Shown: positions 11,121 to 25,324, counted from the stretch's first letter. The stretch: 64,000 nt of DNA from Aquatica leii (GCA_035610365.1 CM069432.1:168824035-168888034); one strand, 5' to 3'. Numbers and translations: made by a program. The notes: generated by a model from the sequence alone, not told the origin.

Positions 11121-12890
11121 TTTTAACAGCTATTTATTTTTCCGGTTAACAACAATTCAATTATTGTAATTTTTAATTTTTTAAATATTTGATCAGAATA
11201 ATATAGTGAAGAGTATTGATAGTATTTACTATGTATTTTATAAAGTTCTTTCACCTGTATTAAAAGTTTTTGTGATAGTTAAGAATTTTTTTGCTTTGTT
11301 TGAGTTCTCAAACTCCAAATAAATGACACAACTATAAAATGTGTACATTTTATGTAAAAAATGCTGTAGATTTCAAATGCGTTTTACTTGTATTTCAACA
11401 ATAAGTACTTTATTATTTCAATTAATTAATTCTACTAAATTTTATTAATAGAAATAGATTTCTTCACAAAATTTTGAAAGATTCTGCACAAATTTTATTT
11501 AAATTTGACGCTCTAATAGTTTTTGTGTGACCTGTCAAAAAACAGCGACATTCGTTACGCACCTTCGAGTTTTTGTTTGAGCTGTACTTATATATCGAAT
11601 TGACAGGCCAAAAGTTGAAGGTTAAGTTCATTTGTTGTATTTACCAATGTAACATCTTTAATTAAAACTTGAGTTTTTTCTAACTATTCTCAACAAATAA
11701 ATAAATGTTAATGAAAAATTCAATAATCTTAATGTAAAATTTAAAACTACGTGACACTTGCCTGCTCCTGCAACTAAACACTGTATGTTATGTAGTTATG
11801 TTGTAAAAAATTTAAATAATGTACATAAATTGTCTTTTTAAAATGTCTTACAGCTTTCTTTAAATTATTTTATTTAGACACAGAGAAAAGCTTTTGTTAA
11901 ATTATTTTTTGTCAATTGGTGCTTTTACACTCAATCTAAAATAAGAATTAGTTTGGCCTTTGGCACGTAAGAGCCCTTAGTCTGATTGATGTCCGTGGGG
12001 TAGTACAAGCGACAGATTCCCACCCCAATCCACACTTCCCGTTCGACGTACGAATGAAATTGCAACGCAATTACTAACGATTGCTTTAGTCCCCGGTACA
12101 AAATTGAATAATGTTTGCATTTTACATTATTGAAAATTTCATTACTTTATGTTTATTTTATAAAGTCTTCATTTTGACGTGTATTTTTTGCATACTGAAT
12201 ATCGTTAAGTCAATTATCTACTTCAAACTTAATTATATATAAACACTGTAAAGAAATTGATAATTTTAAATAAAATGTTTTTGTTTGTTTATTTTTAGCC
12301 TTCTTAACAAGCAATTTGCATAAATAAATTTTGTATAGTTGCTATTTATTTTTAGTCAAAGCTTGATTATTGAAATTGACTCATATACTATTTTAATACT
12401 TTAAATATTACGATTAATGTAAAAATATTTTTACAAATTACATTTAATTTAAATAAGATGAATAAGTTTAAAAAAATCAATATTTAACAAAATGTAAACT
12501 AAATTACTACTAAAAAATTAAATACAACAAAGTATTATATATAAGTAACAACAATATTAAAAAAACAATGTAAATATTAAAAACATTCGTTAGACATAAA
12601 GTAGATGCTTATTGAAGTTAGTAAGCCGCTGAAAATATAACTTTTTTTTGTTCGAACAGCAATTGACAAATGTTATTAGTTATGAAAGGTATATCCAACA
12701 TACAAACAGTAATAATACAATATCTTTGTTTAATTTTAAACGCCAATAATTATTCGACAATCTTTTCGAATATAAATATTTCGACTTGCAAAATCGAGTA
12801 TAAATATTTATTATTAAGTTGCATATATTCGTTTTTACAAGAACTAACAATATTTATTCCACTTTTTTATAAAGTTTAAGACTGTATAAT
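11121..12890. other. AT-rich intergenic DNA up to the tandem duplication
   Basis: No gene found. A less AT-rich island at about 11940-12110 has no coding frame or RNA fold that I recognise. Confidence 0.4.
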
Positions 12891-13255
12891 TAAGAGTTTT
12901 AGCATTTGTAATGTATATACCCTAAATAAGCACAGTAATACAATCTCCGTGTATAAATATTTATGAAGCATTATTATTAGTTTCTATAAATTAAAGTATA
13001 TCGAAGTAGCCGTACCAGAGTAGTAAGAAAGCTTACAATATTAGTGGCAGCTTGAATGTGGCAGTTTTGTACAATATAACTAGAATGATTATTTAAATAA
13101 AGATTGTTTAATTTAAAAAAATAATTATTATATATTGTATTTTAACAATATCTATGAACAATTCGCGATTTCTAAGATCAGATACGCCCTCTGTGGGAAC
13201 TTTTTGAACTAAAAGATACAGTAATCCTAACCTGCTTATATACGTAACTTGTAAG

Positions 13256-15488
13256 CAGCGTTGCCATGGTCCGAGTAATCAGCCAAAATCGGGTATTCAA
13301 AGTACTTGTGGATAATGACCGGGTAATGAGTAATGTCGGTCAAAAAAGAAAGTAATTTCAATTTTTTTTGTTTAATTTTTTTTCGTTATTCAAAATGAAA
13401 TAGAAGTGAAAACGTATCAACGTTGTAAACTTATTAACAACTTTGGGGGCTGTTTGCGATGACAGATTTCTATATTAGCGACCGAATAATGTGATTAATG
13501 TTCATTTTCTTATCTTTGGTTTACTTTGCGCGCACCTAGTTTACGTTTCAGCGTTTCACATTTGTGGTATGTGCCGTTTGCCGTATGTGGTTGAGCTGCA
13601 TCATTATATTTGACCTGCGTTTTGTGTTTGCTTTGCATATTTTAATTACCTTTGCTTTGCATTTCCGGTTTACTTTATATTGTGGTGACCTGTGTGATTC
13701 TGTGATTGAATTCAACGATTTCAACTCAAAAACGAGAATATGATAGGAATAATAGATAAATGGTTGATAAAACTAAAGAAATTGTCATTACGCAAGGTAA
13801 GCATATATAAACATTTCAATACCACCATTACAAGCAGCATGTTCTAGAGGGTTGCGTCAATCAAAGAAAAGTCAAAAAGTAAAGCGTGCAACTCTAATAA
13901 AATTTTAAAGGAGTACAAGGTGACAATCTTTACTAGTAATATCTAATTACCTATCAATTTTATGATAATTTGTTCATAGGAGACTTTACTATCGATCAAC
14001 CTATTGAAATATCTCAGTCTATGGGGAATTCAAATCTTTTTGAATTTGAATTATCAGGTGATAGTTTGGATGAAAATGAATTGTTTGAGTCCGATAGTGA
14101 AGAAATAAAAACGCGCAAGCGACGACTACAAAATAAAAGGTTTGATACATTTTGCACTTCTTGGTTATTTCAACTTGAATTTCAACTATAGTTGATAAAA
14201 TCAAACGTGAGTAACAAGAATGTTGATGATAAAGCAAAAAGGGCCTAAATAAAATTGACAAGGCACCTGGCAACAAACAATCTGCCGCTTATGTTAATGG
14301 ACACATTAGGTCCATTATGCAAGGATTTGTTTCCGGATTCAGTAATTGCAAGACAATTATCACTTAAAAGTACTAAAGCAACACCAGTTGTAAAAGAAGT
14401 TCTACTTAATGTGTATAAAAAACGTTTTTATGAAAAACTAAAAATACCAGGTTGCTTTTTCTCACTAATTATGGATGAAACAACAGAGAGGTCTACTAAA
14501 AAACAGTGTGCTTTTACAGTGGTACATTTTTCTAAACAGTCCAATAAGGTTGTTCATAAATTTTTTGACATGGTAAAATTACCTTCGGGTACAGTGATTG
14601 GCTTATATAATTGCCTTGTTGTTGCTTTAACTGGTAAACAGATTATTTTTGTTGGTTTTCATCAGATACGACCAACTGCATGTTTAGTGAACATCAATCA
14701 GTAAATGCATTTTTCAGAAAAGATTTCGCTAACATGGCATTTATTAAATGTTCTTTCCATATGATCTATTTTTACGATTCCAAAGCATGATTAAAACTAC
14801 TGCGTTTCATAGAAGCAATATAGGAGCACACTTTATGAGAAGTGCTTTGAGACAAAACAAATTTAAGGAATTTCCAACAACTTCTCAGGTTGATATGCAC
14901 AAGATACTTTCTCTTTAAAATTTCTTAATCTAAAAATTATTTTATTTTTACTTATGGTATTACCCTGTTCTAATGCCTCAGTAGAGCGAGTTTTTAGTGA
15001 TGAACGGAAAACATAATTGCACTTATACTTGCAGGCTATTAAAGAAGATGGTGGAATAGAAATGTTAAGAAGTAATATATGGACAAAACAATAAAACTGA
15101 TTACATATTATGATATAACTTATTTTCACCTTTTATTTTTTATAAATGGTTTCAAATCGTGTATAAAAAATTGCCTTGTATAACCTTAACATTTGTTTCG
15201 TGTTTCCGTGGTTCAATTTTATTTTACGCGAATTAAATGTTTTTTTATTTTTTTAAATTGTTAATTTTTATTTTCAAAATATAACACCTTATTATATTTA
15301 CTTTTTCTAGTTTATTATAATAATCCTTTTTTACTTACATAACCAAATTTTTTGCTTAGGTAATTGAAGTATGTAAAATTTAAATTTTTAACGTCCGTCA
15401 TTTTTTCTGTGTGTAGTAAAAACAGTTAGATTCAGGTATTTTCGAAACAAATTGCGGGTAGTTTTACAAATCGCAGTTGGCAACGCTG
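13256..15488 (+). mobile_element. hAT element relic, copy A
   Basis: Terminal inverted repeats CAGCGTTGCCA (13256-13266) and TGGCAACGCTG (15478-15488) bound a 2233-base element. The 8 bases outside (CTTGTAAG and TCCGTAAC) match at four positions, as expected for an old hAT target duplication. The inside encodes a hAT-type transposase in pieces, with a splice-like donor at 13797 (GCAAG|GTAAGC) after a short possible first exon. Confidence 0.75.
13970..15094 (+). pseudogene. hAT transposase relic, copy A
   Basis: A short acidic exon-like frame (13970-14188) precedes the transposase body. The body at 14255-14701 reads KATPVVKEVLLNVYKKRFYE, then FFSLIMDETTERSTKKQCAF and FFDMVKLPSGTVIGLYNCLV; the first Asp of MDETT is in the place of the first catalytic residue of hAT transposases. 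The frame then shifts to EHQSVNAFFRKDFANMAFIK, and the C-terminal dimerisation motif (LPCSNASVERVFSDERKT) is at about 14956-15008. Most of the central part (insertion domain, second and third catalytic residues) is deleted, and there are shifts and stops, so it is inactive. Read at the protein level it resembles the BED-finger hAT proteins common in insects. Confidence 0.75.
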
Positions 15489-18349
15489 TCCGTAACTGAA
15501 CATCTCTTTTTCAAATTAAGTGTTTCGCATAAAAGTTGATAATCGTATTAAATTTTTGCACAAATTATTTTATTTTTTATTAATTATCTACAGATATTAA
15601 ATTTAAATCTATTTTGTGTTATATATTAGGCTGTGCAGCTTATGTGCATCAGAATTGTAGTTATTATTTTAATTTACCCGTATTTTTAATTGGAAATAGT
15701 GATTGTACTTAGTTATTAGTGCAAAATCTTCATTAAAGTAGTTATTTGTAGTTGTTTGTTTTCTACTTTAATCTTTGTTTGTTTTTTTACGTTAAAGAGC
15801 GTTAGTATTTGTCTTTTTTCTAGTATAATTAGTATGTCGTTTAGTTGTATCTGATTAGACGCTTTTATAAATTTACAAGAGATACGCTCTATGAATATCT
15901 CACATATTTAGCACATTACAATTAAAGCGTCTATTTGTTTAAAACCCAAATTGCTCTTGTTTATTTGATATGTGTTTGTTAAGTTTTCACAGAATAACTT
16001 TCGCGATCAGGTTAAAAACTAAACTTAGTAAGATTATCTCTATAAAATTGTAGGTAGAAGTTTATCGTCTTTTTCAAACAGTGAAACTGTAATACTACAC
16101 TTTTTTACTTTTAGTCTTTGTTATCTTATCTGCGCTTAGTACTTTTTGGCTTTTTAATGAACATGTTAATTTTTTTAATTCGTTTTTCGACACTTTTATT
16201 TTTTTGTTTAAAGTTTTTGGGTGTTTATTGTTATCCTTGAGCGGTACAAGTCCTTAAAGTATCGTTCTCATTCTTTTATGAAGATCTTATTGTTATTAAA
16301 TAATTCTATTATTTTATGTTTCTTCAAACAGATAAATTAAATTCTCTTCGTTATTTTATTTACCTTTTTAATTGTAATTGGTAGAGTTTTTGTTTTATTT
16401 ACATTTTGCTATTTAATTTCTTTATTTTGTACTTGAGATTTTAACAACTGATTTTATTTAAAAGAATTTTTTTGTTTTTTATTTTAAGGTTTTAAAAAAA
16501 ATAATTAGTTTGTTTTAAAAAAATGTTGTTGATGACCTTGTAGTTTTCTTTCTTTTACTTTAGTCTTATTTTTTAATAAGCTCTAAATTTATTTTTATGA
16601 TTTAAACTACGAGTATTAAAGTTAAAGCTTACTTCATATAATCAGAATTAAGGTTGAACAGCTATTTGATTTTTATTGTTTCAAACCTGTAATGTGCACT
16701 TTTTTACATCATCAACAATTTAAGCTTTACTCTTTATTACATATTTTTTTTTCAGACTCGATACTGCATCTCTTTTTTTTGAATTATAAACTGTTAAAAT
16801 TTTTTTATTACTTTATATTTCCTGCAGGTACTGATAACTTATTATTATATCATCTCTTTACCTACTAGTTATGTTGTTAAGATAATACATCTTCGCATTT
16901 GATTGTAATTTTAAATTTTTAAACTTTAGCTTTATATAATACAAAGATTTAAAAAATCTTAAGAATCAAAACCATTTTTGTTTTGCTAACATAATTTTCA
17001 CTTCAAACTAATTTCTGACAAAAATGTTTGAACTAAACTACTATGCTTATTTTTGTTTATGCAATCAGCAAAAACTGTGCTTACCATTTGTATATGCATT
17101 TTTTATTTAATTGCAAGACAATTACTTTGTTTATTGTTATTTGACTCATTATGTTTTTACTTTATTTACTGTTCGTTTAAATAATATAGGAACGTTACAA
17201 ATAGAAAATTAAAATTAATGATGATAAATTTGTACAGGTCAATTTTATCTGGTGATCTAAGTAACATGCAACTACCTATTTCATCTACGACCTGATACCT
17301 AGAAATGCATTTATATAATAAACTAACAAAAACAACACGTAGTTAAAAAACGTTAACAAATAAATTTGAAAGTTAATGAGATACAATAATGAGTAGGTAA
17401 GAAGTCCGATTTGCCATTTTCAAAAGTCTTTATATACTGTAACGATTATTATTACTACTAGTTGATTTATACTAAAAGTATGTACACGTTTATAACTAAC
17501 CGAACTAATTAAATCTAAAGATATTTAAAAAAAACACTTACTCTAATTTATATCGCACTATCACTTGAAAGATAAAGTTCGCGGATAACTTCAGACACTT
17601 GTTTAAGACTTATTGTTTACATTAAATCCACGTACATACAAAGTTATACTTCGTAGATTTATCTCGAACACGCGTTAATCACTTATTTATTTAGACTTGA
17701 ATAATCTTTGTAACACTACCGTCTTCACATTACTGCAATAATTGCCCTATGATTTGTTTGCACTGCATTTATACATTTGGGCCAAACGTTTGCGAATGTT
17801 CTATATCTTTCGGTGAACGTTCTGGAAATGTACAAAAACCTTGCAAAAGTTATCGGACTTAAAAATAATTCCACGTACGTTTCAATACAAGGCCATTCTT
17901 AAATAACGTTTATGGTATTGAACTAAACAGTTGTACCACTATGTCAAATATAGCAATAATACAAAAAAATTATTCTAATATATTATATATAATTGCTAAT
18001 TTATCTAGGTTTGTATACAATGAAATACTTCACGAAGGCTTAAAAATACGATATGTAAAAGATGACATAAATAAAAAAAGTATTAGTCACCATAAAAACT
18101 TAGACAACCACACAAACGTAATCTTAAACTTTTTTTAGAGATGAAACACAAAAACATTTAAACAAAAATGTTCAAACGATCTAAATAATATTACGTAAAA
18201 TTTTTCAAAAAAAACTTAAAAAAAGAAGGAAGGACTATCTAACTATTTTAATCCTTTATATTAGACTTAACGTTTGTGAGAAATCTATTGCGATGTTAAT
18301 TCTGTTAGATCAAGTAAACACGTTCAGCATTTTTTCGTCTATGATTTAA
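15489..18349. other. AT-rich DNA within copy A
   Basis: Long T-rich runs. No gene recognised. A 65-codon frame at 17941-18138 is conserved in copy B only because the whole segment is duplicated. Confidence 0.4.
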
Positions 18350-18965
18350 TATGAATGAAAATTCTTGTTGGATATTATGTAGTCAATCATCGTTTGCTGG
18401 TGTCTGGTATTAGCTCAAGTAATTTTGTGCTGAGTTTTGTAGGCGTAAAATGTGTTATTTATTTGAAGTTTCTTCTTCATTACTATTTATTGTGCTTTTA
18501 TTAAAATTTTTGTTTTACTCCACTTCATTAACAATTTTCGCATTAAAATCTCCTATTAGGAATACTTTGTTTTGTATGAATATTTTGTTAAACATTCTGT
18601 AGTTGTTTATAGAAATCTTCTGTTTCTTCTTTGAGTTTGCTGGTGTCCAGCGCATACACGCAGTAATGCAAACGATTGTTATTGAATTCTAGCAATGTAA
18701 TCAGTAATCAGTCAGTAATGTATTTACGTTGCTTATGTTTTGTTCTAATTTTTTTATGCATAAGCAAACTTGATCTCAGAGTTGCTTCGGCTGCTGTAAA
18801 TTAGTATATAATTTCAGTATTTACTGTTTTTCTTGCCGTATTTCTTTGTTTCTGTGAGACAACATACATCAAATTTATATTTGCTTATTTCTAATACTAT
18901 TTCCTGGTTCTTGTTGTTCTAAGAATTCAAATTTTTTCCGTGTTCTCGGCGATTTGTTACTATTA
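18350..18965 (-). pseudogene. RTE-like LINE endonuclease relic, copy A
   Basis: On the minus strand, reading from 18965 down, there are NKNQEIVLEISKYKFDVCCL followed by TETKKYGKK, then KVFLIGDFNAKIVNE, then QQTMIDYIISNKNF. These match in order the start, the GDFNAK motif and the IDYI end of the apurinic-type endonuclease domain of RTE-type LINEs. Stops interrupt the frame. It lies head to head with a reverse transcriptase piece on the plus strand at 19074. Confidence 0.6.
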
Positions 18966-19073
18966 ATTCGTAATTGTTTAAAGCGTTTCTATTTTGTTTT
19001 AAGCAAATTGATGTATTACAGCTAGCAATGACCTAAAGATATGTTATCGGCGATAACAAAATTAAGATTAATG

Positions 19074-19350
19074 CTACGCTGATGACGCTGTTATTGTAGC
19101 AGAGAAAGAAGATGATATTCAAATATATTTACGCTAAGTTATATAGTGGAACAAATACATATCCATAGTCACCAAATCCCGTAATTACAAACCCAGACTA
19201 AAACTAAAACTGCTAAATAGTATTGAGAACAGCCTGCCTAAATGCTGAAAGAACCTCACAGAACTCACTAAAAATTCAGCAACGCGCTGATTGTATATAA
19301 CAGGATTTCTTCTATAACCAGAGGTGGAAGAAGGAAAAGACTATTTTTTT
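19074..19350 (+). pseudogene. LINE reverse transcriptase relic, copy A
   Basis: The plus strand at 19075-19122 reads YADDAVIVAEKEDDIQ, the YxDD active-site motif and following segment of LINE reverse transcriptases. The rest of the domain is degraded. Its orientation is opposite to the endonuclease piece on its left. Confidence 0.6.
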
Positions 19351-21099
19351 ATTATTATTGAAAATGTTAGCTGTTAACGTTTAAGCGAGGTATGTTTTGG
19401 AAATGGCATTGCTACCAAGCTGCAATGTGGTCGACAATTTTATGTTTATTAAAATAAAGAAAAAGATACCAGCAACATGAGATTTGAATCTACAGAAATA
19501 CCTAAATAAAATACTGAAGAAACTGGTATAGAAACACTTTGGTTTGGTTTTATCTAAATAATCTTCAATTCATAGTAACTTATACTATGCAATGACTCTG
19601 CTATCAAATTCAGTTAAAAATAATATTGTTTAAATCATACTATCCTACCAATCTAGCTTTTTCTCATTTACAATGTAATCTGTAAATGCAGTTGAAACAT
19701 TATCTGCGTCTTGAACTGCGCGCTCAGTGTGCAGTCTATTTATATTTTACAATAGTACATCATGGATTGTATCATTGTATGTAAAATCATATCTGCAGAA
19801 TACAAATAGTTTTAACAATGTTTTTAGCAAAGTCAGGTTTAACGTCTATGGTTTGGTGCAAAATTTGTCATTTGTTACACATATACACAAATGTGCATTC
19901 CACATATCTTTGAGTTAACAGTAATCACATAATAATTTCATAGTTCATTAAATTTTAGATCTTGGTAAAAGCTTTATCAACACTACAAAAAAATGGAAAA
20001 ATTTACGCAGTGTGTATGTGAGAAATATGAAAAAATTTACAATTTTAAAATTTAGTTCAGCAGCAATAATTAAATTTATTTTTTCGTATTTTTAAAAGTT
20101 AACATTTTTGCAACCTATCGTGCAAAAACAAACAAGTAACAGTAATTTTTAAGTAAAAGATAATAAACTTACTGTTTTGCTTTTCATTTAAAGAATTAAC
20201 TATGTTGTTAGTTGGTTTAATTTTCAAACAACATAAGAAAACTTCAGTAATATTTTATTGGGATCATAACACTTATACTTCGACGTATTGAAATTTATAC
20301 TTTTACAAGTAAATAAATTTGAATTAATAGGACGTCTTTATTTTATTTAAGCATCTACTTTTGAATTGTTAAATTAGAATAATTTTTTTTTATATATATA
20401 ACGTCAACTTAGAATGCAAAGATACAAACTTTGAAAAAACTGACATTACTAAAATTCGTGTAAGAATTTGCTAATTCTTGCACAGATTTTAGTGTAAAAA
20501 TCGCTAATTATTATCCAAATAAAAATTATTTTCTACGTGTAAATGTCTACCACTGATTACAAATTTTCATAATATCTTCTATAAATATAATAAATACAAA
20601 TGTTTGTTGTTTAGATAAGTTTTTAATTAGTGCAATTCATGTTTTTTTATTATAGTATATAACAATGTGCAAGAATAGAATAGTTTTAGCAAATCAACAG
20701 CAGTTTGTTTAAGAAACTACAAATTGAAAGTAATTGTTGTTACGTTTTATTATTTAGTGTTTGTTTATTATTTATTAATTATTGCTTTTCAAATATAAAA
20801 CAATTATTTAATAATTAGTCAACAGTGTGTGTAAAAATGTTGACAATTTTTTTAAATATAGAAGCAAAATTTTCCTGTTTACTTAGGTATATCAAAACTT
20901 GCTCTAAAGATTTTATTACTATGAGGAAACACACAAGACCTATACAAACTAAATCTTGATACTCTAATCTAAACTTTACATAAACTGTAGAGATCTTAAT
21001 TTAATTATTTCTATATCATGTTTTAGGCAAACATAATATTTACAATATAAAGTTTTAAATGTAAATGTTTGACATACAATTTGCGTTAATCGCTAAAGG
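19351..21099. other. AT-rich DNA within copy A
   Basis: No gene recognised. The stretch 19931-19942 is the one place where copies A and B differ by more than a few bases. Confidence 0.4.
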
Positions 21100-21336
21100 A
21101 TGACCGCCGTGACAAATGTTTATATGTATATTCCTTCCGCAAATATGTTTCATTTGTCGAAGAAAAGACGCGTGTCCGTACAAATAATAGCTGCACGTAC
21201 AGGCATCTCGAACGGATTAATTCGTGTAATTGTAACTAATTGTTTAGAAATGAGTAAACTTTCAGCGCGTTGGGTTCAAAGAGCAATGCGCTCAAAGCAC
21301 ATGTTAAACGTGCTTACAATTCCTTTATCTTTCTAA
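21100..21336 (+). pseudogene. Mariner transposase fragment, copy A
   Basis: The frame reads RRVSVQIIAARTGISNGLIR, then EMSKLSARWVQRAMRSKH. This is the second helix-turn-helix of mariner transposases and the following M-S-K-x-S-A-R-W-V motif. Nothing of the catalytic domain is present. Confidence 0.65.
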
Positions 21337-22726
21337 ATCGATTTGATACAAATCCCTGCTATTTCATACTTTCATTACTAACCTGTGATGAGACTTAAAT
21401 TTACTAGGACCAACTAAAATGTACAACAAAGTAAAATCAATGTTACAAAAAATTAATTTTATCTGAAGAAATAAGTTGTAGGATTATTTTTCAAAGCAAG
21501 AGTAATTTTGTATTGTATTTAAATCCCGAAAAAAACTAGAAAAGTTAAGACTTTTTGTAATGTAATTATTGCCGACTTGGCGATTTACTATATACAAAAG
21601 ATAGATCAAAGTTTGTTCAGATGTATTGTTTCCATATCTTGGTACGATTTTCTATTACTCGTACACTCTAAAACTCATTCCTAAATTCTATTGTTAACCA
21701 ATCTTGTTTTTCTGATTTTGTGTTCAAGTTAATCTATAAGTAGGTAGTCTTTAAGATACAATTTAGAACAATTATTTCAGGCAAGACATTAACCTAATTT
21801 TTACTAACAGGGTTTGATGTAACAAACTAAATAGACATTTTTTAATCGTTAATCACTAAGGTTAGCAACAATAACAATAAATAAAAAATTAGATAAATTG
21901 TGTTTATTATAACATAAATTTAGAAAAACATTTCCATTTGAGTTATTCCGAAAGAGATAGACTACTTTTTCTATTGAGAAGAGTTTTTTAAATAATTTAC
22001 AATAAAAAGTATTTATTACAAATAATATAACTTTAACTATACTAAGTGTAACTACAAACTTAAAAATAAAGAACAATTTTTTACAAAAAAAGATGATAGT
22101 GATAAACATAAGGTTAGTTGAACCACCGTATATCAGATAATTAAATCATGCAGAGAGAAGTTAACCATAGTCAAAAATCATAAAAACTAAACAAAGCAAC
22201 ACTTTAACAAAGGATAACAGTATATGGCTCTAAAAAGATGTAGAAGCTGTTATTTGCCACATCAACCACACTAGCTTTTGTTTTTGAGATGTTTCTTATG
22301 TTTTGTGGTTTTTTATTAGATTGTTTCAGCTTTTTATCATTATCATTAACTTTGTAACGGTCAACAATCTGAAGTAATACCATAAAGATGCGTCGATTAA
22401 ACTCAATTCAGTGCTAAAAAGTCTAAAGAGACGTGTAGAACCTTTTCAGAAGATACCTTATTTTCTGTTGCTTATATGTCTTAGAGGAGCTTAATATACG
22501 AAGGCAAACCTACTTAGAGAACGCTAGAGAACTTATTATTAAAAGAAAATTTCACAACACATTGCTGGCAAATCAAAGTGAAAGAGATATTTATACTATA
22601 AAAAAATCTAATTATCAAAAGCCACCAATAAAAATCTGTACTAATTAACTCTACTAATTACAGTTTTACGAGAGGTTATGTTGTCGTTTTGTTAGTTTAG
22701 ATCATTTGGCAATACTGTTTGGTTTG
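21337..22726. other. AT-rich DNA at the end of copy A
   Basis: No gene recognised. The counterpart in copy B has a 71-codon frame at 32292-32507, which in copy A is broken near 22435-22462 by single-base differences; no family was recognised. Confidence 0.4.
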
Positions 22727-23091
22727 TAAGAGTTTTAGCATTTGTAATGTATATACCCTAAATAAGCACAGTAATACAATCTCCGTGTATAAATATTTAT
22801 GAAGCATTATTATTAGTTTCTATAAATTAAAGTATATCGAAGTAGCCGTACCAGAGTAGTAAGAAAGCTTACAATATTAGTGGCAGCTTGAATGTGGCAG
22901 TTTTGTACAATATAACTAGAATGATTATTTAAATAAAGATTGTTTAATTTAAAAAAATAATTATTATATATTGTATTTTAACAATATCTATGAACAATTC
23001 GCGATTTCTAAGATCAGATACGCCCTCTGTGGGAACTTTTTGAACTAAAAGATACAGTAATCCTAACCTGCTTATATACGTAACTTGTAAG

Positions 23092-25324
23092 CAGCGTTGC
23101 CATGGTCCGAGTAATCAGCCAAAATCGGGTATTCAAAGTACTTGTGGATAATGACCGGGTAATGAGTAATGTCGGTCAAAAAAGAAAGTAATTTCAATTT
23201 TTTTTGTTTAATTTTTTTTCGTTATTCAAAATGAAATAGAAGTGAAAACGTATCAACGTTGTAAACTTATTAACAACTTTGGGGGCTGTTTGCGATGACA
23301 GATTTCTATATTAGCGACCGAATAATGTGATTAATGTTCATTTTCTTATCTTTGGTTTACTTTGCGCACCTAGTTTACGTTTCAGCGTTTCACATTTGTG
23401 GTATGTGCCGTTTGCCGTATGTGGTTGAGCTGCATCATTATATTTGACCTGCGTTTTGTGTTTGCTTTGCATATTTTAATTACCTTTGCTTTGCATTTCC
23501 GGTTTACTTTATATTGTGGTGACCTGTGTGATTCTGTGATTGAATTCAACGATTTCAACTCAAAAACGAGAATATGATAGGAATAATAGATAAATGGTTG
23601 ATAAAACTAAAGAAATTGTCATTACGCAAGGTAAGCATATATAAACATTTCAATACCACCATTACAAGCAGCATGTTCTAGAGGGTTGCGTCAATCAAAG
23701 AAAAGTCAAAAAGTAAAGCGTGCAACTCTAATAAAATTTTAAAGGAGTACAAGGTGACAATCTTTACTAGTAATATCTAATTACCTATCAATTTTATGAT
23801 AATTTGTTCATAGGAGACTTTACTATCGATCAACCTATTGAAATATCTCAGTCTATGGGGAATTCAAATCTTTTTGAATTTGAATTATCAGGTGATAGTT
23901 TGGATGAAAATGAATTGTTTGAGTCCGATAGTGAAGAAATAAAAACGCGCAAGCGACGACTACAAAATAAAAGGTTTGATACATTTTGCACTTCTTGGTT
24001 ATTTCAACTTGAATTTCAACTATAGTTGATAAAATCAAACGTGAGTAACAAGAATGTTGATGATAAAGCAAAAAGGGCCTAAATAAAATTGACAAGGCAC
24101 CTGGCAACAAACAATCTGCCGCTTATGTTAATGGACACATTAGGTCCATTATGCAAGGATTTGTTTCCGGATTCAGTAATTGCAAGACAATTATCACTTA
24201 AAAGTACTAAAGCAACACCAGTTGTAAAAGAAGTTCTACTTAATGTGTATAAAAAACGTTTTTATGAAAAACTAAAAATACCAGGTTGCTTTTTCTCACT
24301 AATTATGGATGAAACAACAGAGAGGTCTACTAAAAAACAGTGTGCTTTTACAGTGGTACATTTTTCTAAACAGTCCAATAAGGTTGTTCATAAATTTTTT
24401 GACATGGTAAAATTACCTTCGGGTACAGTGATTGGCTTATATAATTGCCTTGTTGTTGCTTTAACTGGTAAACAGATTATTTTTGTTGGTTTTCATCAGA
24501 TACGACCAACTGCATGTTTAGTGAACATCAATCAGTAAATGCATTTTTCAGAAAAGATTTCGCTAACATGGCATTTATTAAATGTTCTTTCCATATGATC
24601 TATTTTTTACGATTCCAAAGCATGATTAAAACTACTGCGTTTCATAGAAGCAATATAGGAGCACACTTTATGAGAAGTGCTTTGAGACAAAACAAATTTA
24701 AGGAATTTCCAACAACTTCTCAGGTTGATATGCACAAGATACTTTCTCTTTAAAATTTCTTAATCTAAAAATTATTTTATTTTTACTTATGGTATTACCC
24801 CTGTTCTAATGCCTCAGTAGAGCGAGTTTTTAGTGATGAACGGAAAACATAATTGCACTTATACTTGCAGGCTATTAAAGAAGATGGTGGAATAGAAATG
24901 TTAAGAAGTAATATATGGACAAAACAATAAAACTGATTACATATTATGATATAACTTATTTTCACCTTTTATTTTTTATAAATGGTTTCAAATCGTGTAT
25001 AAAAAATTGCCTTGTATAACCTTAACATTTGTTTCGTGTTTCCGTGGTTCAATTTTATTTTACGCGAATTAAATGTTTTTTTATTTTTTTAAATTGTTAA
25101 TTTTTATTTTCAAAATATAACACCTTATTATATTTACTTTTTCTAGTTTATTATAATAATCCTTTTTTACTTACATAACCAAATTTTTTGCTTAGGTAAT
25201 TGAAGTATGTAAAATTTAAATTTTTAACGTCCGTCATTTTTTCTGTGTGTAGTAAAAACAGTTAGATTCAGGTATTTTCGAAACAAATTGCGGGTAGTTT
25301 TACAAATCGCAGTTGGCAACGCTG
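23092..25324 (+). mobile_element. hAT element relic, copy B
   Basis: Same 11-base inverted ends (CAGCGTTGCCA / TGGCAACGCTG) as copy A at 13256-15488, and the same net length. Confidence 0.75.
23804..24930 (+). pseudogene. hAT transposase relic, copy B
   Basis: As copy A: MDETT-containing frame at 24089-24538, shifted continuation at 24514-24753, and C-terminal motif near 24795-24843. It carries one-base differences from copy A in short runs (an extra T near 24607, an extra C near 24799). Confidence 0.75.

Larger units (their letters stand above)
12891..22726. repeat. Tandem segmental duplication, copy A (9836 bases)
   Basis: The segment starting TAAGAGTTTTAGCATTTG and ending ATACTGTTTGGTTTG is repeated head to tail at 22727-32585. 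The outer flanks are unrelated, and the junction shows a 2-base TA overlap between them. The copies differ by scattered base changes, homopolymer length changes and a few small indels. Contents: hAT relic, two LINE pieces, a mariner piece and AT-rich DNA. Confidence 0.95.

Noticed and set aside
11530-11620. Inverted CCTGTCAA / TTGACAGG
   Set aside because: Eight-base arms in AT-rich DNA; could be chance and no element ends were found around it.
14019-14276. 85-codon minus-strand frame, repeated at 23853-24110
   Set aside because: Antisense to the hAT relic; its apparent conservation is only due to the segment duplication.
17941-18138. 65-codon frame kept in both duplicate copies
   Set aside because: The copies are too recent for an open frame to show selection; no motif recognised.
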